Origin: Liriodendron chinense
Lineage: Eukaryota > Streptophyta > Magnoliopsida > Magnoliales > Magnoliaceae
DNA length: 64,000 bases
NCBI GenBank assembly: GCA_003013855.2
Contig: ML058440.1
Span: forward strand, 1,178,001-1,242,000
Direction: 5' to 3'
Shown: in pieces, positions 23,479-34,975 of the stretch
Layout of the letters: each line of letters starts with the position of its first letter
Numbering within the stretch: the stretch's first letter is position 1
Program-made: the position numbers and the translations under genes
The notes under the pieces: model-generated
Told to the model about the DNA's origin: nothing
The model's database searches: none
The model's input: the letters and a program-made list of their open reading frames with translations, nothing else

Positions 23479-26400
23479 TACTGAATGGATTCATCCGCAT
23501 GTCAGGTTTCTTGGTTCTGTCTGTTCCTGACATCAATTCATGTTTCTCTGTCTCAGTAATTTCTTAGAGGCCATTCCTTCTAAATGTAAAGGAGTGAAGC
23601 ACTTCTAAGGCATAAACTTTATGTTCTTTGTGCAGGATTGTCAGAACTTAGCTTTGATCCAAGACCTGAAATCAGGAAAAGCGCCTTGCAAGTGCTCTTT
23701 GATACATTGCGCAACCATGGTCATCTTTTCTCATTACCTCTGTGGGAGCGAGTGTTTGACTCCATCCTTTTCCCCATATTTGACTACGTTCGGCATGCAA
23801 TTGATCCTTCGGGGGGAACCCTGCCTGATCAAGGGCTTGAAAATGATACAAATGAAGATCAAGATTCATGGCTTTATGAAACCTGTACACTTGCTCTCCA
23901 ACTAGTTGTCGACCTCTTTGTTAAGTTCTATGATACAGTTAATCCTCTATTAAAGAAAGTGCTGATGCTGCTGATAAGTTTCATTAGGCGGCCCCATCAA
24001 AGCCTTGCGGGCATTGGTATTGCTGCATTTGTTCGTTTAATGAGTCATGCTGGGGGTCTCTTTTCTGAGGACAAGTGGCTTGATGTGGTTACGTCATTGG
24101 AAGAAGCAGCCAAAGCCACTCTTCCTGATTTCTTGCCTATCATGAATGAATTTGGCAGTAATGGTGTGGCTAGGAGCTATGGAGATTCTTCCACCAAACC
24201 TGGTAATCCAGAGTCTTCTGGGACAGTTGTAGTAGACGATGATGTGGAGAACCTGAGAACACGCAACCTGTATTTTGCAATCACTGATGCCAAGTGCCGT
24301 GCTGCCGTTCAGCTTTTGTTGATTCAGGTTTGAAAGTTTCTTCCTTCTCATGTTTATATAGTTCACTTTTTCTATCGTTTCATATTCACTAAGGGCCTGT
24401 TTGGATTCATGGAAAGCATAGTAAAGGAAATAGTGTTTCTTGGGAAAACTTATTTCCACAAAATTTGTGAGAAAGGAAACACTATTTTGCTTGTTTGTTT
24501 TCCAACGAGTTTGAAGATGGATAGTGGCACATGTGGCATACATGGCATTTGTGCGCGCTTGAAGCTGAATTGTGGCACATGGGGTACATGTGAGGTGCTT
24601 GAAGCTGTATGGTGGCACATGGAGTACAAGACAGGCATTGGCACATTTGACACGTGGGCACTTGAAGCTAGATGGTGTAGATTTGTACCATTGGCACATG
24701 CGGCATATTTAGAGTGATTGAAGATGGATGATGGCACATGTGGCCATGAAAAAACCCTCTTTTTGCCTCACTAAACACTTGTCCCTATGGCACATGTGGG
24801 CGCATGTGTAGTGCTTTACACGTGGGGTGCAAGAGAAGATAATGGTGGTTCATGTGGCACATTAACATGTGGGGCGCAAGAGAAGATGGTGGCAATGTAT
24901 CACATTAGCATATGTGGGACGTTTTACGTGCGAGGCACAAGAGATGGATTATGGCATGTTGGCACATGTGGCATAATGGCACCTGTGGGGCATAACCGAA
25001 GATGGATAGTGGCTCACGTGACAGTTGTGAAGCGATTGAAGATGAATGGTGGCACATTCAGCTTAACCCTTGAGAAACCCATTTTCCTTCTATCACGTGA
25101 AAGTGCCTTTCTTAGGAGTGGTGGTAAATTTGCTTCTTTTCAACAAAGAAAGTGGGAAATGGTGTTTCCCACAAATTCCCACAAAGAAATGCTTGACAAA
25201 CAATGGAAAGTGAGTTTCATGGGAAACAATGTTTCCTTTACTTTCCATGAATCCAAACAGGCCCTAAATGGAATCATTTGACATGCCACTTTGAATTGAG
25301 CCAGCTGACATCTTAGGTAAGAGGGATTAAATTGCTGTTATATTTTACTCACCATTCTTGAATAATGTTGCCTACAGTGTAGTTCAAATTTGCTGTTTGA
25401 CTGAACAATTATGAGAGTCAAAAGTTACCCTTTCTGCCTTTCTTTTGTTTTTTGATGGGTAACAATAATTTACTAAACTGAAAGCATGGTTGGATACAAT
25501 ACAAGGTGAGAATGGTGATAGACCATCCTTCCCCTGTAGCTGAGGACCCTAAACCCCAATTGGTCTCAAAGTCTTCTTTACCACACTCCACAAATACTTT
25601 TCTACATGACTAGCTCATGAAAAAACCCTCTTTTTTCCTCGCTAAACAGTTTGTCCCTATGGTTTGACCTAGTATTGAACATTCTGTTATTTTGTTTTTT
25701 AAGATTGCCCATTGTCATGCCAGCAAGGACATACTCTATTACAATCTCCCCGTTTTTTACCTTGACATGCCCTATAACAATCACCCCTTCAGAGAAATTA
25801 TTCTCAACCCTAAAACCACTTTTCATAGGTGTGATCTCTAAAGACCACTTACCATCTGGATCTGTGATCCCCACATTTACCAGCAATGACTTCCAGAGGC
25901 TGTCATCTTCCCCCTATTCAATAGCCATTTACCTAGGAGTGCTATATTGATTAATTTTAATCATGGATCAAAATGCTGGTTTTGAAGTGTGCTTCATAAA
26001 AATAGGAAAATTTAGAAAATTTAATAACTATCTCACGCAAAGTTAAACTCATATTTGTACATCTTTAAACACGCTCAAATTTGATCTCATACTCGCACAA
26101 ATCTGAGCCCACTTAGAACTTCATTAACAAATTTAAACTCAAATTCATACAAATTAGTCAATAAACCATAAACACATGGAACCACGCAACATGAACCTGA
26201 GCTCCTTGTTGAAATCTTTCTAGGCTGTGATGGAGATCTATAACATGTATAGACCTCAGCTCTCAGCGAAGAACACGGTGGTACTCTTCAATGCTATGCA
26301 CGCCGTGGCGATGCATGCCCACGAGATAAACAGTGACAGTAACCTGCGTTCAAAGCTACAGGAGCTGGGCTCCATGACCCAGATGCAGGACCCTCCGTTG

Positions 26401-26841
26401 CTACGCCTCGAGAACGAGTCCTACCAGATATGCCTAACACTGTTGCAGAATCTCATACTGGACAGACCGCTTAGTTTCGACGAGGTTGAAGTAGATGCAT
26501 ACCTAGTTGACCTCTGCAAAGAGGTCCTACAGGTCTATCTCAAAACAGCACAGTCTGGGCAGCCAGCAGAGTCCTCAGCTGGTGTTGAGCGGAATCCTCA
26601 TTGGTTGATTCCTCTCGGTTCTGCAAAACGGAGGGAGCTGGCGGCACGAGCACCCCTCATTGTGGCCACCCTTCAAACTATATGCGGATTGGGAGACTCC
26701 TCACTTGTGAAGAACTTGGCCCAATTCTTCCCACTCCTCGCAGGCTTGATCAGCTGTGAGCATGGGTCAAGTGAAGTGCAGGTGGCCCTGAGCGACATGC
26801 TTAGCACATGGGTGGGCCCTGTGTTGCTTCAATCCTGTTGA
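14004..26841 (+). CDS. BIG: BIG-type ARF-GEF (Sec7 family), 3' ten exons; 5' end missing
   Basis: It encodes a large guanine-nucleotide exchange factor that loads GTP on ARF GTPases at the trans-Golgi network for vesicle budding. Exons, each with GT donor and AG acceptor and matching phases: 14004-14321, 14526-14874, 14974-15396, 15488-15780, 16049-16322, 17309-17814, 17968-18289, 18390-18771, 23636-24327, 26224-26841 (TGA). Joined they give 1,391 codons with no internal stop. The first exon covers the end of the N-terminal half (FLGAIKQYLCLSLLKNSAST). The third and fourth hold the Sec7 domain, with the glutamic-finger motif FRLPGEAQKIDR and the ARF-binding motif LLNTDAHNP. The remainder is the HEAT-repeat-like C-terminal half, ending WVGPVLLQSC as in plant BIG1-BIG4. 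Family members are about 1,690-1,790 residues, so 350-400 N-terminal residues are absent. The first exon starts with an acceptor and a split codon, so it is not the gene start. The coding part looks intact and functional; whether a far-upstream 5' part exists cannot be seen. Confidence 0.93.
16323..17308 (+). other. BIG intron 5 (986 bp)
   Basis: It is bounded by AAG|GTTCGT and CCACAG|GCA. It is T-rich throughout, with no repeat or gene I can name. Confidence 0.85.
18772..23635 (+). other. BIG intron 8 (4.9 kb) expanded by a LINE
   Basis: It is bounded by G|GTAAGT and TGCAG|GA, and the codon split across it (G|GA, Gly) is preserved. It hosts the antisense LINE at 19155-22440. The rest, 22441-23635, is AT-rich with runs of A and a (TA)n tract at 23457-23479 and no gene. 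Confidence 0.85.
19155..22440 (-). mobile_element. Antisense L1-type LINE, 5'-truncated, in BIG intron 8
   Basis: Read on the minus strand, the order is as in plant L1 ORF2. The end of the endonuclease domain (ISDHFPILLEVEMESWGPRPFRF) lies near 22440-22160, then a linker to 21866. The RT region runs 21798-20431 with EKAPGSDGF and SRGLREGDPLLSFLF. The C-terminus with a zf-RVT Cys/His cluster runs 20274-19456 (LWSYGVPSKMAAFSW, CLKDEESVPHLFLHCCFS). The 3' UTR ends in an A-rich tail at 19160-19180. Frames are broken between 21373 and 21132 and near 20431-20274. The catalytic box reads FAND in place of FADD, so RT would be inactive even without the frameshifts. The target duplication could not be fixed. 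Confidence 0.85.
24393..25264. mobile_element. PIF/Harbinger-type (Tourist-like) element, 872 bp
   Basis: The ends start GGGCCTGTTTGGATTCATGG and are perfectly inverted for 24 bp, with similarity continuing through TAAAGGAAA...GTTTC. A TAA target duplication lies at 24390-24392 and 25265-25267. GGGCCTGTTTGG ends with a TAA/TTA duplication are typical of Tourist-like MITEs. The interior is an array of degenerate units with GGCACATGTGG and TTGAAGATGGATGGTGGCAC. It encodes no transposase. Confidence 0.88.
25445..25955 (-). mobile_element. Antisense LINE 3' fragment in BIG intron 9
   Basis: On the minus strand a GKWLLNRG...SLWKSLLVNVG segment, then an open frame to 25602, matches the region after RT in L1-type ORF2. 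The left border has the LINE-type tail TAAATTATTGTTACCCATC followed by an A-rich run in minus orientation. Within it, 25616-25662 is nearly identical to 24745-24790 inside the neighbouring Harbinger-like element. Confidence 0.6.
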
Positions 26842-27060
26842 ACGGGGGTGGAAGCAGATTGCATGCTTTTGAGGTGTATGATAATATTTCATCTTTCATA
26901 ATTCCTCTCCTTTTTTTTTTTTTTTTTTATATTTTTAAATTCACTTTTTCTTTGTCATAAGCATTGTTGAGGATGTGTAGATTGTTAGTGTAATGAAGAG
27001 CTAGTGGATTGCAGGAAATGCTTTTTGAAACATTGTGTAGTGTAGAAAGCATAGCTCCTC
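26842..27060 (+). other. Probable BIG 3' UTR
   Basis: The sequence after the TGA is T-rich and includes an 18-T run near 26912. There is no canonical AATAAA; weak candidates lie near 26880-27000. The exact cleavage site cannot be called. Positions 27061-27480 hold no recognisable gene. Confidence 0.4.
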
Positions 27061-27479
27061 TGTCGGGTAACAGATTTACTTGGAAAGGAGTTTTGGTGTT
27101 GTATGCTTAGATGTTATTCAATTTGGATTTTTTTTTTTTTTTTGGTTGGGATTCTTTAGCTTTTTTTTTTGTTCCCTTCACTCTTCAAGATTCATGAGTG
27201 AGAAGGAACTTGGGCGTGTGATTGAAAGATACGATATTCTATATCTAATCACTTGTCTCTTGTCGTCCTTTGTATTTACTACACGTGTACAAAATCCATC
27301 TACACAATCCACATCTCCATACCTTCACTTCAAAACTCTTGCCTAACACAGTCAAGCGTTTGTGCCTTGTCCGTCGTTTCTTACCAGCACAACGGCACAA
27401 GCCATCGTGGACACAGGTCCAACCTGACGGCTAAAACTGCACCCCAGTGCAAATGTAACGACTAGAACCTACGGAAGTT

Positions 27480-27700
27480 AGCATACAGTGTCGTTATTAG
27501 TATTGCTAGGTTGGCGATAATGGAATACCCTTTATTCATTGGAATTCCTGTATTGGAGATAATATTGTCAAAATATCGATATTGTGTCATTACATTGAAA
27601 GTATCATGGTTTTTTTCTTTATAAAAATTTCAGGTGTTGGTGATGCTTTTTGATATCATCGCTGATACCATTTCATGCCAGGGGAACATGAGCAAATCAT
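27480..27700. repeat. Diverged relic of the TATCG/CGATA-rich repeat family
   Basis: It contains GGCGATAATGG, TATCGATATTGTG and GATATCATCGCTGATACC, the same motif vocabulary as the elements at 3554-4397 and 32560-32890. The boundaries are unclear. Confidence 0.4.
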
Positions 27701-28340
27701 TTGAAAATCGAGGAAGATTCGAAAAATTCAGAATTTGTTTTTTTTCCTCTTGGATCTGGTTGGGTAGTGGGTTTTGACAACTCTTCCATTTTCATGAATA
27801 AAAATTCCTCTAATTGGTATAAAAAAGAAAGGGCAAAAACATGTGTACGTATTGCAAAAATTAGAAAAAAAAAGTTGTAAATACTGCAAAAAAATTTAAA
27901 ACAATATATTTCTATTTTTAATATTTTTCTTGGGATCTGGTTAGGTAGTTGATTTTGACCCCACATTTCCCATTTTCCTGAATATCTGGTTTGGGGGTGG
28001 ATTTTGACAGCTCCTTCATTCTCATGAATCAAATCCTTTGATTTGGGAAGACTTTGGAAGGGGGAACGATGTGGGCAGATACTATGAAAATCAGAATTTT
28101 TTTTTTAAACAATAGAAAAAATTATTTTTTCTTGAAATTTTCTCTTTGAAATTTAGTTGGTGAGTGGATTTTGACCACTAATCTTTCTTTATTATGAAGT
28201 AAATCCCTCAATTTTTGGGGAAAACAAATTAAAAAGGGAGAAAACATGCATAAATATTGTAAAAATCAGAAAAAAAATAAAAAATAGAAAACTTATTTAT
28301 TTATTTTTGGGATATGATTGGGGAGTGGATTTCAACTTCT
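27700..28340. repeat. Degenerate tandem repeat, roughly 4 units of about 190 bp
   Basis: A GGATCTGGTTGGGTAGTGG-like block followed by TTTTGACA, then ATGAATAAAATCC and an A-rich stretch, recurs near 27752, 27938, 28148 and 28311. The units are diverged and have indels, and there is no coding potential. Positions 28341-28560 are AT-rich without recognisable features. Confidence 0.55.
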
Positions 28341-28559
28341 CTTCAAATTTTGGGTTTTTTAATTATTTCGAAATGAAAAAATGAAAAAAACTTTGTTTGA
28401 TTTTAAAAAATGCTGACACAGTCTTATGAAAATTTATTATTTTTTTTTGCTTTTTATGGATTGATATAGATGAATAATGTGTTGCATTTTTCAATAAAAA
28501 AATATTTTTTGAAGTTTTAAAAATTAAGAAAAAATGTTTACTTTTAAAGAAAATTATTC

Positions 28560-28756
28560 TATTTCATAATTATGTACGTATGTATGGCCGGATGTGTGAT
28601 ATATGTACCTATGGCTGTGTGCATTGATGGATAGATGAATGGGTGTATTATGAATGGATGGATGGATGCATTATGTATGTATCAGATGGATCATGGATGC
28701 ATGCTTGTATACTTGCTGTATCAGATGGATCATGGATGCATGCATGCTTGTATACT
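28560..28756. repeat. ATGG/ATGC-rich minisatellite, left part
   Basis: Short ATGG, ATGC and GTAT words are repeated, including a roughly 39-bp tandem duplication (ATCAGATGGATCATGGATGC...) at 28681 and 28719. The LTR element that follows starts inside this array, and similar sequence resumes after it at 31741. Confidence 0.75.
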
Positions 28757-29770
28757 TGTTGTCGTATCCTGTTTCTTACAATTATCAGAAGAAGGACACG
28801 TGTTGTACGTGGCACCTCACTGGAGTAGCGGGCGATGCTGTTTAGCTATCTAGGAAGAGCAGCTTATTGAAATTTTGTAACCAGTAAACAGTGATCGAGT
28901 GAGGCTTACATTTAAGAGAACAGCGACCTAGTGACCAACTGCATGTAGAATAGCGGCCGAATGACCTAGTTGTGTATTGAATGCAGCCGAGCAAAAATGT
29001 TAGAGGCAGTTTTTACAGAACGTGGGTTAGTAGGATGAGAGTTTAGGATATGTGTCTAGAACTGAGAAGAGAGGAAAGTTCTAAAAAGGGCAGTATTGTT
29101 GAATGGTTATAACAAATGTTAGAAATGTGGGCACATCTAAAGAGTTGTTCATTGTCAAGCAAGTCTATAAATAGAGAAGGAAAGCAACAGAGCAAAGAGT
29201 CTAGCACCAACCAAATTAAATCAAATATTTCAAATTATCATGTTTCTTAATATTTTGCTATTTACATTCCTTAATGTAATTGGCATCTTTATTTTCTTTA
29301 GAGTAATTCTTCTATTTACATTCCGTAGTGTAAGTTGTGAATTTACGTTCTGTAGCAATAAATCGATAGTGGTATTCGAAGTCTACGCTCACACGCTAGA
29401 CTCATTTTAATGAAGTATTTTATTGGGAAAGGTAATCTGTAGCACGTTCCACATGGCCAACTGTAAGTATTCCTTTTTTATTTTAGTTAGTTATGTATTG
29501 AAAAGTCCTTTCGTATGGAAGACAGGAGTAGCCTATTATTGGAGGATGAACCATACTGTCAAAACATCGCCTGATATTTAAAAAACAACTTTGCAAGTGG
29601 CTAAATAGGCGATTAATCTGTATAGGTCTTGGTCATATACTGCTGATTACGACGTATTTGCCTATCTTGGTGCTTGAGGTCATTGTTGTTTGTTTTGAAT
29701 CAAGCCACATCATCAATTCTGGCATGCTCGCATACATATCACACGTGTGACCGAAAATACGAGAGTAACA
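28757..29770 (+). repeat. 5' LTR of the short LTR element (about 1,014 bp)
   Basis: It begins TGTTGT and ends AGAGTAACA. It contains the promoter-like AGTCTATAAATAGAGAAGG near 29162. Compared with the 3' LTR it has about 130 extra bases near 28880-29030. Many substitutions separate the two LTRs, so the insertion is old. Confidence 0.75.
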
Positions 29771-30858
29771 TTTTTGGCACGCCCGGTGGGGCCCTACTTT
29801 GGTTCACATAACTGTGTGACATTGTTTAAGTGATCGAAATATCGGTTAAGCTTCGAGATATGCAAATGAAAATTTCGCATATTGTAGAATAAGAGAAAAT
29901 TCTAGCCGAGCTATTACTTGTTCAGGTTGAGTTAATTAGAAGTGAAGATGAAATTTTTGATAGATAGATGGTTAGATAAATTGAGAACACAAATCGCTTG
30001 AAGGCTTTTGTCATTGAAAAAACGCAAACGGCACAAGCGGCACTTCACCCGAATATTTCAAATGTTAAGGGTGTATGGAATGTTCAACCACTCGTCGAGT
30101 TCATGCGACCAGAGGCCACGACCGAAACATTAGAAGTGTTCTCACTTGTCTGCAAGTAAGATGTTACGCCATTAATTGACCGGAACGTTGACCTGTTGAA
30201 TGTTAATGACGACGAGCAATCTGGTCAGGAAACACTTGGGGGTAGCATTCCCAACATTTTCTTAGAAATCCATTATTCGAAGAAGGACATAACCAAATAA
30301 GTTTGGTACCACCATCAGTGCTTGAATCAAATCGTCTAGATAATGACTAAGTCATGCATCTGGTCTAAAAAGTGGTTGGCCTGGTCCTTGGCTTTACCAT
30401 TATTCCAGCTTATCATAAGCCACATGCTGAATGGATGGACCAACAATCTCTATATTCGTGGTCGACTTCGATGTTTTTTTATCAAGACGGTCGATTTCGA
30501 CAAAAATGAGCGACTTTGATGTTTTTCAATTAAGATGATCGGTTTCGATCAAGATGGCCGATTTCGATGTTTACAACCAGGCGAGGTTCAAATTTTGAAA
30601 TTGCGTTTGGATCATTGCCCGCCATAATGTTCGATTGCAATATGATACTTACGTTTCCATCTAATTTTCAAGCAAAATCGTCTCAACCCAATGAGATGGA
30701 AAGAGATGTTGAAGAGCTCGACCAATATGGCCAAATTTGATGATTTCTGACTAGGACGTCGAATTTTTGTCTGCAAGTGCCGATGAACAACGAGGTCAGG
30801 AAACACAATCAATGTCGCTTTCACCTTTTACCCAAAGGCGAAGCGACATGGGGAGCAA

Positions 30859-31740
30859 TGTTGTACCCTCTTTTTGACAATTATCAGAAGGACACATGTT
30901 GTACACGTCACCTCACTGGAGTAATGGTTGATGCCGTTTTGCTATTTAGGAAGAGTGGCCGATTGAGGTTTTGTAGAGTTTAGGATAGGTGTCCAAAAGT
31001 GAGAAGAGAGGAAATTTCTAAAAAGGTTAGCATTGCTGAACGGTTATAGCAATCATCATAAACGTGGGTGCATCTAGAGAGTTCTTCACCGTCACTAAGT
31101 CTATAAATAGAGAAGGAAAGCAACATAGTAAAGGGTCCAACATCGACCAAATTAAATAAAATCTTTCGAATTATCTTTCAATTATTATATTCCTTAGCAT
31201 CTTGCTATTTACATTCCTTAGTGCAATCAACATCTTTATTTTTCTTAGCGTAATTTTGCTATTTACATTTTGTAGTGTAAGTTGTAAATTTATATTCCGT
31301 AGCAGTTGATCGATAGCAGTAATCCAGTAGTCTCTTAGCTATATTTAAAGTCTACGCTCACATGCTGGACTCATTTTAATGAAATATTTTGTTTAGAAAG
31401 GTGATTCGCAGCACGTTCCACATGACCAACTATAAGTATTCATTTTCAATTTTAGTTAGTTTTACATTTCAAATTAAATCCTTTCATACGGAAGGTAGAG
31501 GAGTAACCCATTATTGGAGGATGAACTCTGCTCTCCAAAATATCGCCCGATACTTAAAAAACAACTTTGCAAGTGGCTAAATAGACAACCAATCTGTACA
31601 GTTCTTGGTCATATATAGTCAATTACAACGTATCTACTAGCGCTTGGGGTCATTGTTATTCGGTTTGAATCGAGCTATATCATCGATTCTGGCACACCCA
31701 CATACATATCACACATGTGGTAGAAAATACGAGAGCAACA
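30859..31740 (+). repeat. 3' LTR of the short LTR element (882 bp)
   Basis: It begins TGTTGTACCCTC and ends AGAGCAACA. It matches the 5' LTR along its length (CACCTCACTGGAGTA, TCTATAAATAGAGAAGG, TCTACGCTCACA). The TATA-like block lies at 31098-31110. Confidence 0.75.
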
Positions 31741-32150
31741 CATGTATGCATGGATGGATGGATGCATGCATGCATGCATGTGTGCATGGAGGTATGTATG
31801 CATGTATGGATATATAGATCATGTATGCATGCATGTGTGGATGGATGATTGGTTGGCTCATGGATGGTTGGTTGGATGGAAGAACCATGTATGCATATAT
31901 GTATGTATACATGCACGGATGGATGGTTGCATGTTTGTATGCATTAATGGATGCATGCATTAGTGTAGATGGGTGGATGTATTAATGCATGTATATATGG
32001 ATGGATATACATGTATTGATGTATGTATGCATGCATTGATGTATTGGTATATGTATGTATGAATGGATGTGTTAACATACATTCATATGTATATATGGAT
32101 GGACAAACACATATGTATGCATGCATGGGTGTATGCATGCATGAATAAAT
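31741..32150. repeat. ATGG/ATGC-rich minisatellite, right part
   Basis: Runs of ATGGATGG, GCATGCATG and TATGTATG. Long open frames across it are a by-product of the simple repeat, not genes. Positions 32151-32560 hold no feature I recognise. Confidence 0.85.
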
Positions 32151-32559
32151 GACATTTTCTTTGACTTTAAAAAAACTTTCAGTAATTATTGTGTTTCGAT
32201 AGCCCATTTTCCTTGCTGGTTTTGTGCAATTCGTGGAGGCCTAGCTACTTTCTCTTCCTCCTCAAGGCATCCTCTCAAATATTTTGGTTTGGGCCCCTGC
32301 TGTTGTTTGCCTAGTGCAGAAGTTCTCCGATGTTTTTTATGGGCATTTTTAGAGCTGTGTAGGTTGTTTTTAAAGATTTTTACCCCTGCTAGTTATTTTG
32401 TTTTCTATAGTTGTTGTTAGACCCGATCTTATATAGGCTTGTTAAGGCTATGTTATATGAGAGGTGAGACCCCCTTTTTTTAGTAGCACCCATCTGAATG
32501 CTTGTAAAACCATATGTTGATTTATCAAAATTACAGGTGGTGTGCTCTCACCTTTTTGA

Positions 32560-32890
32560 ATTTTTTTTTTAATGATATTATTGGTATGAAATGAACTCAA
32601 TTCGATTATTATTGCACTGAATTTTTATGATAGTGCATGATTTAAACCTTTATAAATGAAAATTTTATTATGTATGATTTTTTTTACAAATTTTCAATTC
32701 CCAAATATATAAATATGTATATTTCTCCCGTGGTTTCTTTAAAAGTTTCCATCATTTTCCTAATGTTTTTCAAATGTTCTCTCTCCGTCAACAATACATT
32801 TTCTAATATCGGTGATATTAATACATGTTTTCATATTCTTGGTCAATAATGCATGTAATGATATTAATACTATGAACACTAAATACGTCC
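32560..32890. repeat. Second copy of the TATCG/CGATA-rich element family
   Basis: The block AAATATATAAATATGTATAT...GGTTTC...AAAGTTTCCATCATTTTCC aligns by eye with 4205-4300 in the 3554-4397 element, and both are followed by TATCGG/GATATT motifs. The ends are not clear. Positions 33060-33240 hold two imperfect copies of a roughly 95-bp unit (GACTCTATGTTATATAGATTG-like). Confidence 0.5.
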
Positions 32891-33972
32891 AACCAAGGCC
32901 TAGTCATCTTCATATTGTTATCCCGTAACAAATGTTAACAAGGAGGTTTACCATCAGAAGCGACATCTTCTTCACCACTCTCATGAGCCCTTATACAAGC
33001 TATTTTCAAACCCTTATCTTAACCACATGCTAGGATGGTTCAGTGATTGGAGTTTCCCATGTTGTGGACTCTATGTTATATAGATTGCCATAAAAAAAAA
33101 CCTATATTGATTGATGACTACCTAATTAGATTAGCGATATGTTGTAGACTCCATACTATACAAACTGTCATAAGAAACCTACTTCGATTGATGACAATGA
33201 TCACTTGATTAGTTTAGCGATTTGTTTGTCTAGCCAATGCATCTACATGATCATCCAATTATTTTTTCATGTATACTTGAAATATGTTTACTCTTGTACA
33301 AGTAGTTCTTAAAAAAATAAAAAAATTTCATGAAATTTTCTTTATGTCAAGGGTTCGTTTGGTTGGAACCAAACATTAATATGCATGTTAGAACTTAGAA
33401 AAATCGAACTGCTCGTCAGCAGTCTTTTTCCTGTGTTTCATTATTCTGGGGGAATTCTGAGTACAGAGACATTCATAGACAATCATAAGTAATCACAAAG
33501 TATACACGAGAAAGTACCGCGAGGTGAATTTTATTCCAGAGATTCTGAGATCTTTTACATTCTAGGCTGTGAACTGGTCACGAACCCTTAATTACATCAA
33601 TGGATGATCACCCTTGATTAAAAGGCAAAAGTAAATGCATGCATGTATCATGAATGAATTAAATAAAGCATTAAAAGAGCATAAATATATATAAAATAGA
33701 GCATAGACAACACAGAGATTTTTACGTGGAAACCCTTAGGGGAGAAAACCACGGCACAAAGCGACAAGATTCCACTATGAATTGCAGTTATACTATAGAA
33801 GGAATATTAAAGGAATGAAGCTCGGATAAATGGAGCAAGTAGTTTAAATCGTGAGGGATAATAGTCTCGAGTTCATGGTCGCAGAGACCAAGTCTGGGAT
33901 TTCTTATGGACCAAGCCATTGTTAAGACCAGTTAGATGTTGGTCCCATACTCTTCGGGCGTTCCTAGTTGAG

Positions 33973-34975
33973 TAGCAACCAGGATTTTAACCGAGTCGTA
34001 TATATCAGTGTCATAACGTGTCTCTATGGACGATATGACTTTCAGGGATAAACTTCACGGTTTCCGTTTAGTGCAATCAGGGCCAGTGACCGTCTCCGCT
34101 AGGACGGGTGACTTACTGGAAGGCACTCCATGGGATCTTAGTGCAAACAGGGTTTCGACCGAGTCGTATATCTCAGTGTCATGACGCGTCTCTATGGACG
34201 ATATGACTTTTAGAAATACACTCCACGACGTCCACTTACTGCAATCAGGGCCAGTGACCGTCTCCGATGGGACGGGTGACTTGTTGGAAGGCACTCCATG
34301 GGGTCTTAGTGCAAACAGGGTTTCGACTGAGTCGTATATCTCAGTGTCATGACGCGTCTCTGTGGACGATATGACTTTCAGAGATACACTCCACGGCGTC
34401 CACTTATTGCAACCAGGGCCAGTGATCATCTCTGATGGGACGGGTGACTTGCGGGAAGGCACTCCATTGGGTCTTTGTGCAAATAGGGTTTCGACCGAGT
34501 CGTATATCTCAGTGTTATGATGCGTCTCTATGGACGATATGACTTTCAGAGATACACTCCAGGGCATCCACTTACTGCAAGCAGGGCCAGTGACCGTCTC
34601 CGATGGGACGGGTGACTTGTTGGAAGGCACTCCATGGGGTCTTTGTGCAAACAGGGTTTCGACCGAGTCGTATATCTCAGTGTCATGACGCGTCTTTATG
34701 GACGATATGACTTTCAGAAATACACTCCACGACGTCCAGTTACTGCAACCAGGGCCAGTGACCGTCTCCGATGGGACGGGTGACTTACTGGAGGGCACTC
34801 CATGGGGTCTCTGTGCAAACAGGGTTTCAACCGAGTCGTATATCTCAGTGTCATGACGCGTCTCTATGGACGATATGACTTTCAGAAATACACTCCACGG
34901 TGTCCACTTACTGCAACCAGGGCCAGTGACCGTCTCCGATGGGACGGGTGATTTGCTAGAAGGCACTCATTACCT
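33973..34975 (-). repeat. Six tandem 168-bp units inside the giant LTR
   Basis: Units anchored on GTGCAAACAGGG start at 34141, 34309, 34477, 34645 and 34813, exactly 168 bp apart. A more diverged unit precedes at about 33973. Because 168 is 56 codons, one minus-strand frame stays open from 34966 to 34055 (303 codons), with a 56-residue repeat containing SPVPSETVTGP and HDTEIYDSVETLFA. I recognise no protein family. Whether the frame is translated or is only a satellite-like array without stops cannot be told by eye. Confidence 0.9.

Larger units (their letters stand above)
24328..26223 (+). other. BIG intron 9 (1.9 kb) with two transposon insertions
   Basis: It is bounded by CAG|GTTTGA and TTCTAG|GCT. 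It carries a Harbinger-like element (24393-25264) and an antisense LINE fragment (25445-25955), which together make up about 70% of the intron. Confidence 0.85.
28757..31740 (+). mobile_element. Short non-autonomous LTR retrotransposon
   Basis: Two related LTRs flank a 1.1-kb interior, 29771-30858, with no gag or pol frame. Right after the 5' LTR lies TTTTGGCACGCCCGGTGGGG, which has the form of a plant Ty3/gypsy primer-binding region. A purine-rich GGGGAGCAA tract precedes the 3' LTR. The interior includes repeated GATGTTTTT and GGTCGATTTCGA blocks at 30460-30580. The flanking 5-mers (ATACT, CATGT) differ, so no target duplication is claimed; the flanks are simple repeats. Confidence 0.75.

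Noticed and set aside
28752..31745. 5-bp target duplication for the short LTR element
   Set aside because: The flanking 5-mers are ATACT and CATGT, which differ; the flanks are simple repeats that may have rearranged.
31680..32207. Several open frames of 70-90 codons rich in Met, His and Cys
   Set aside because: They are translations of the ATGG/ATGC simple repeat on both strands.
34055..34966. A host protein-coding gene with 56-residue repeats
   Set aside because: No recognisable domain, no splice or leader context of a gene, and the array is wholly inside a block with LTR ends and a target duplication; kept as a repeat with possible coding potential.
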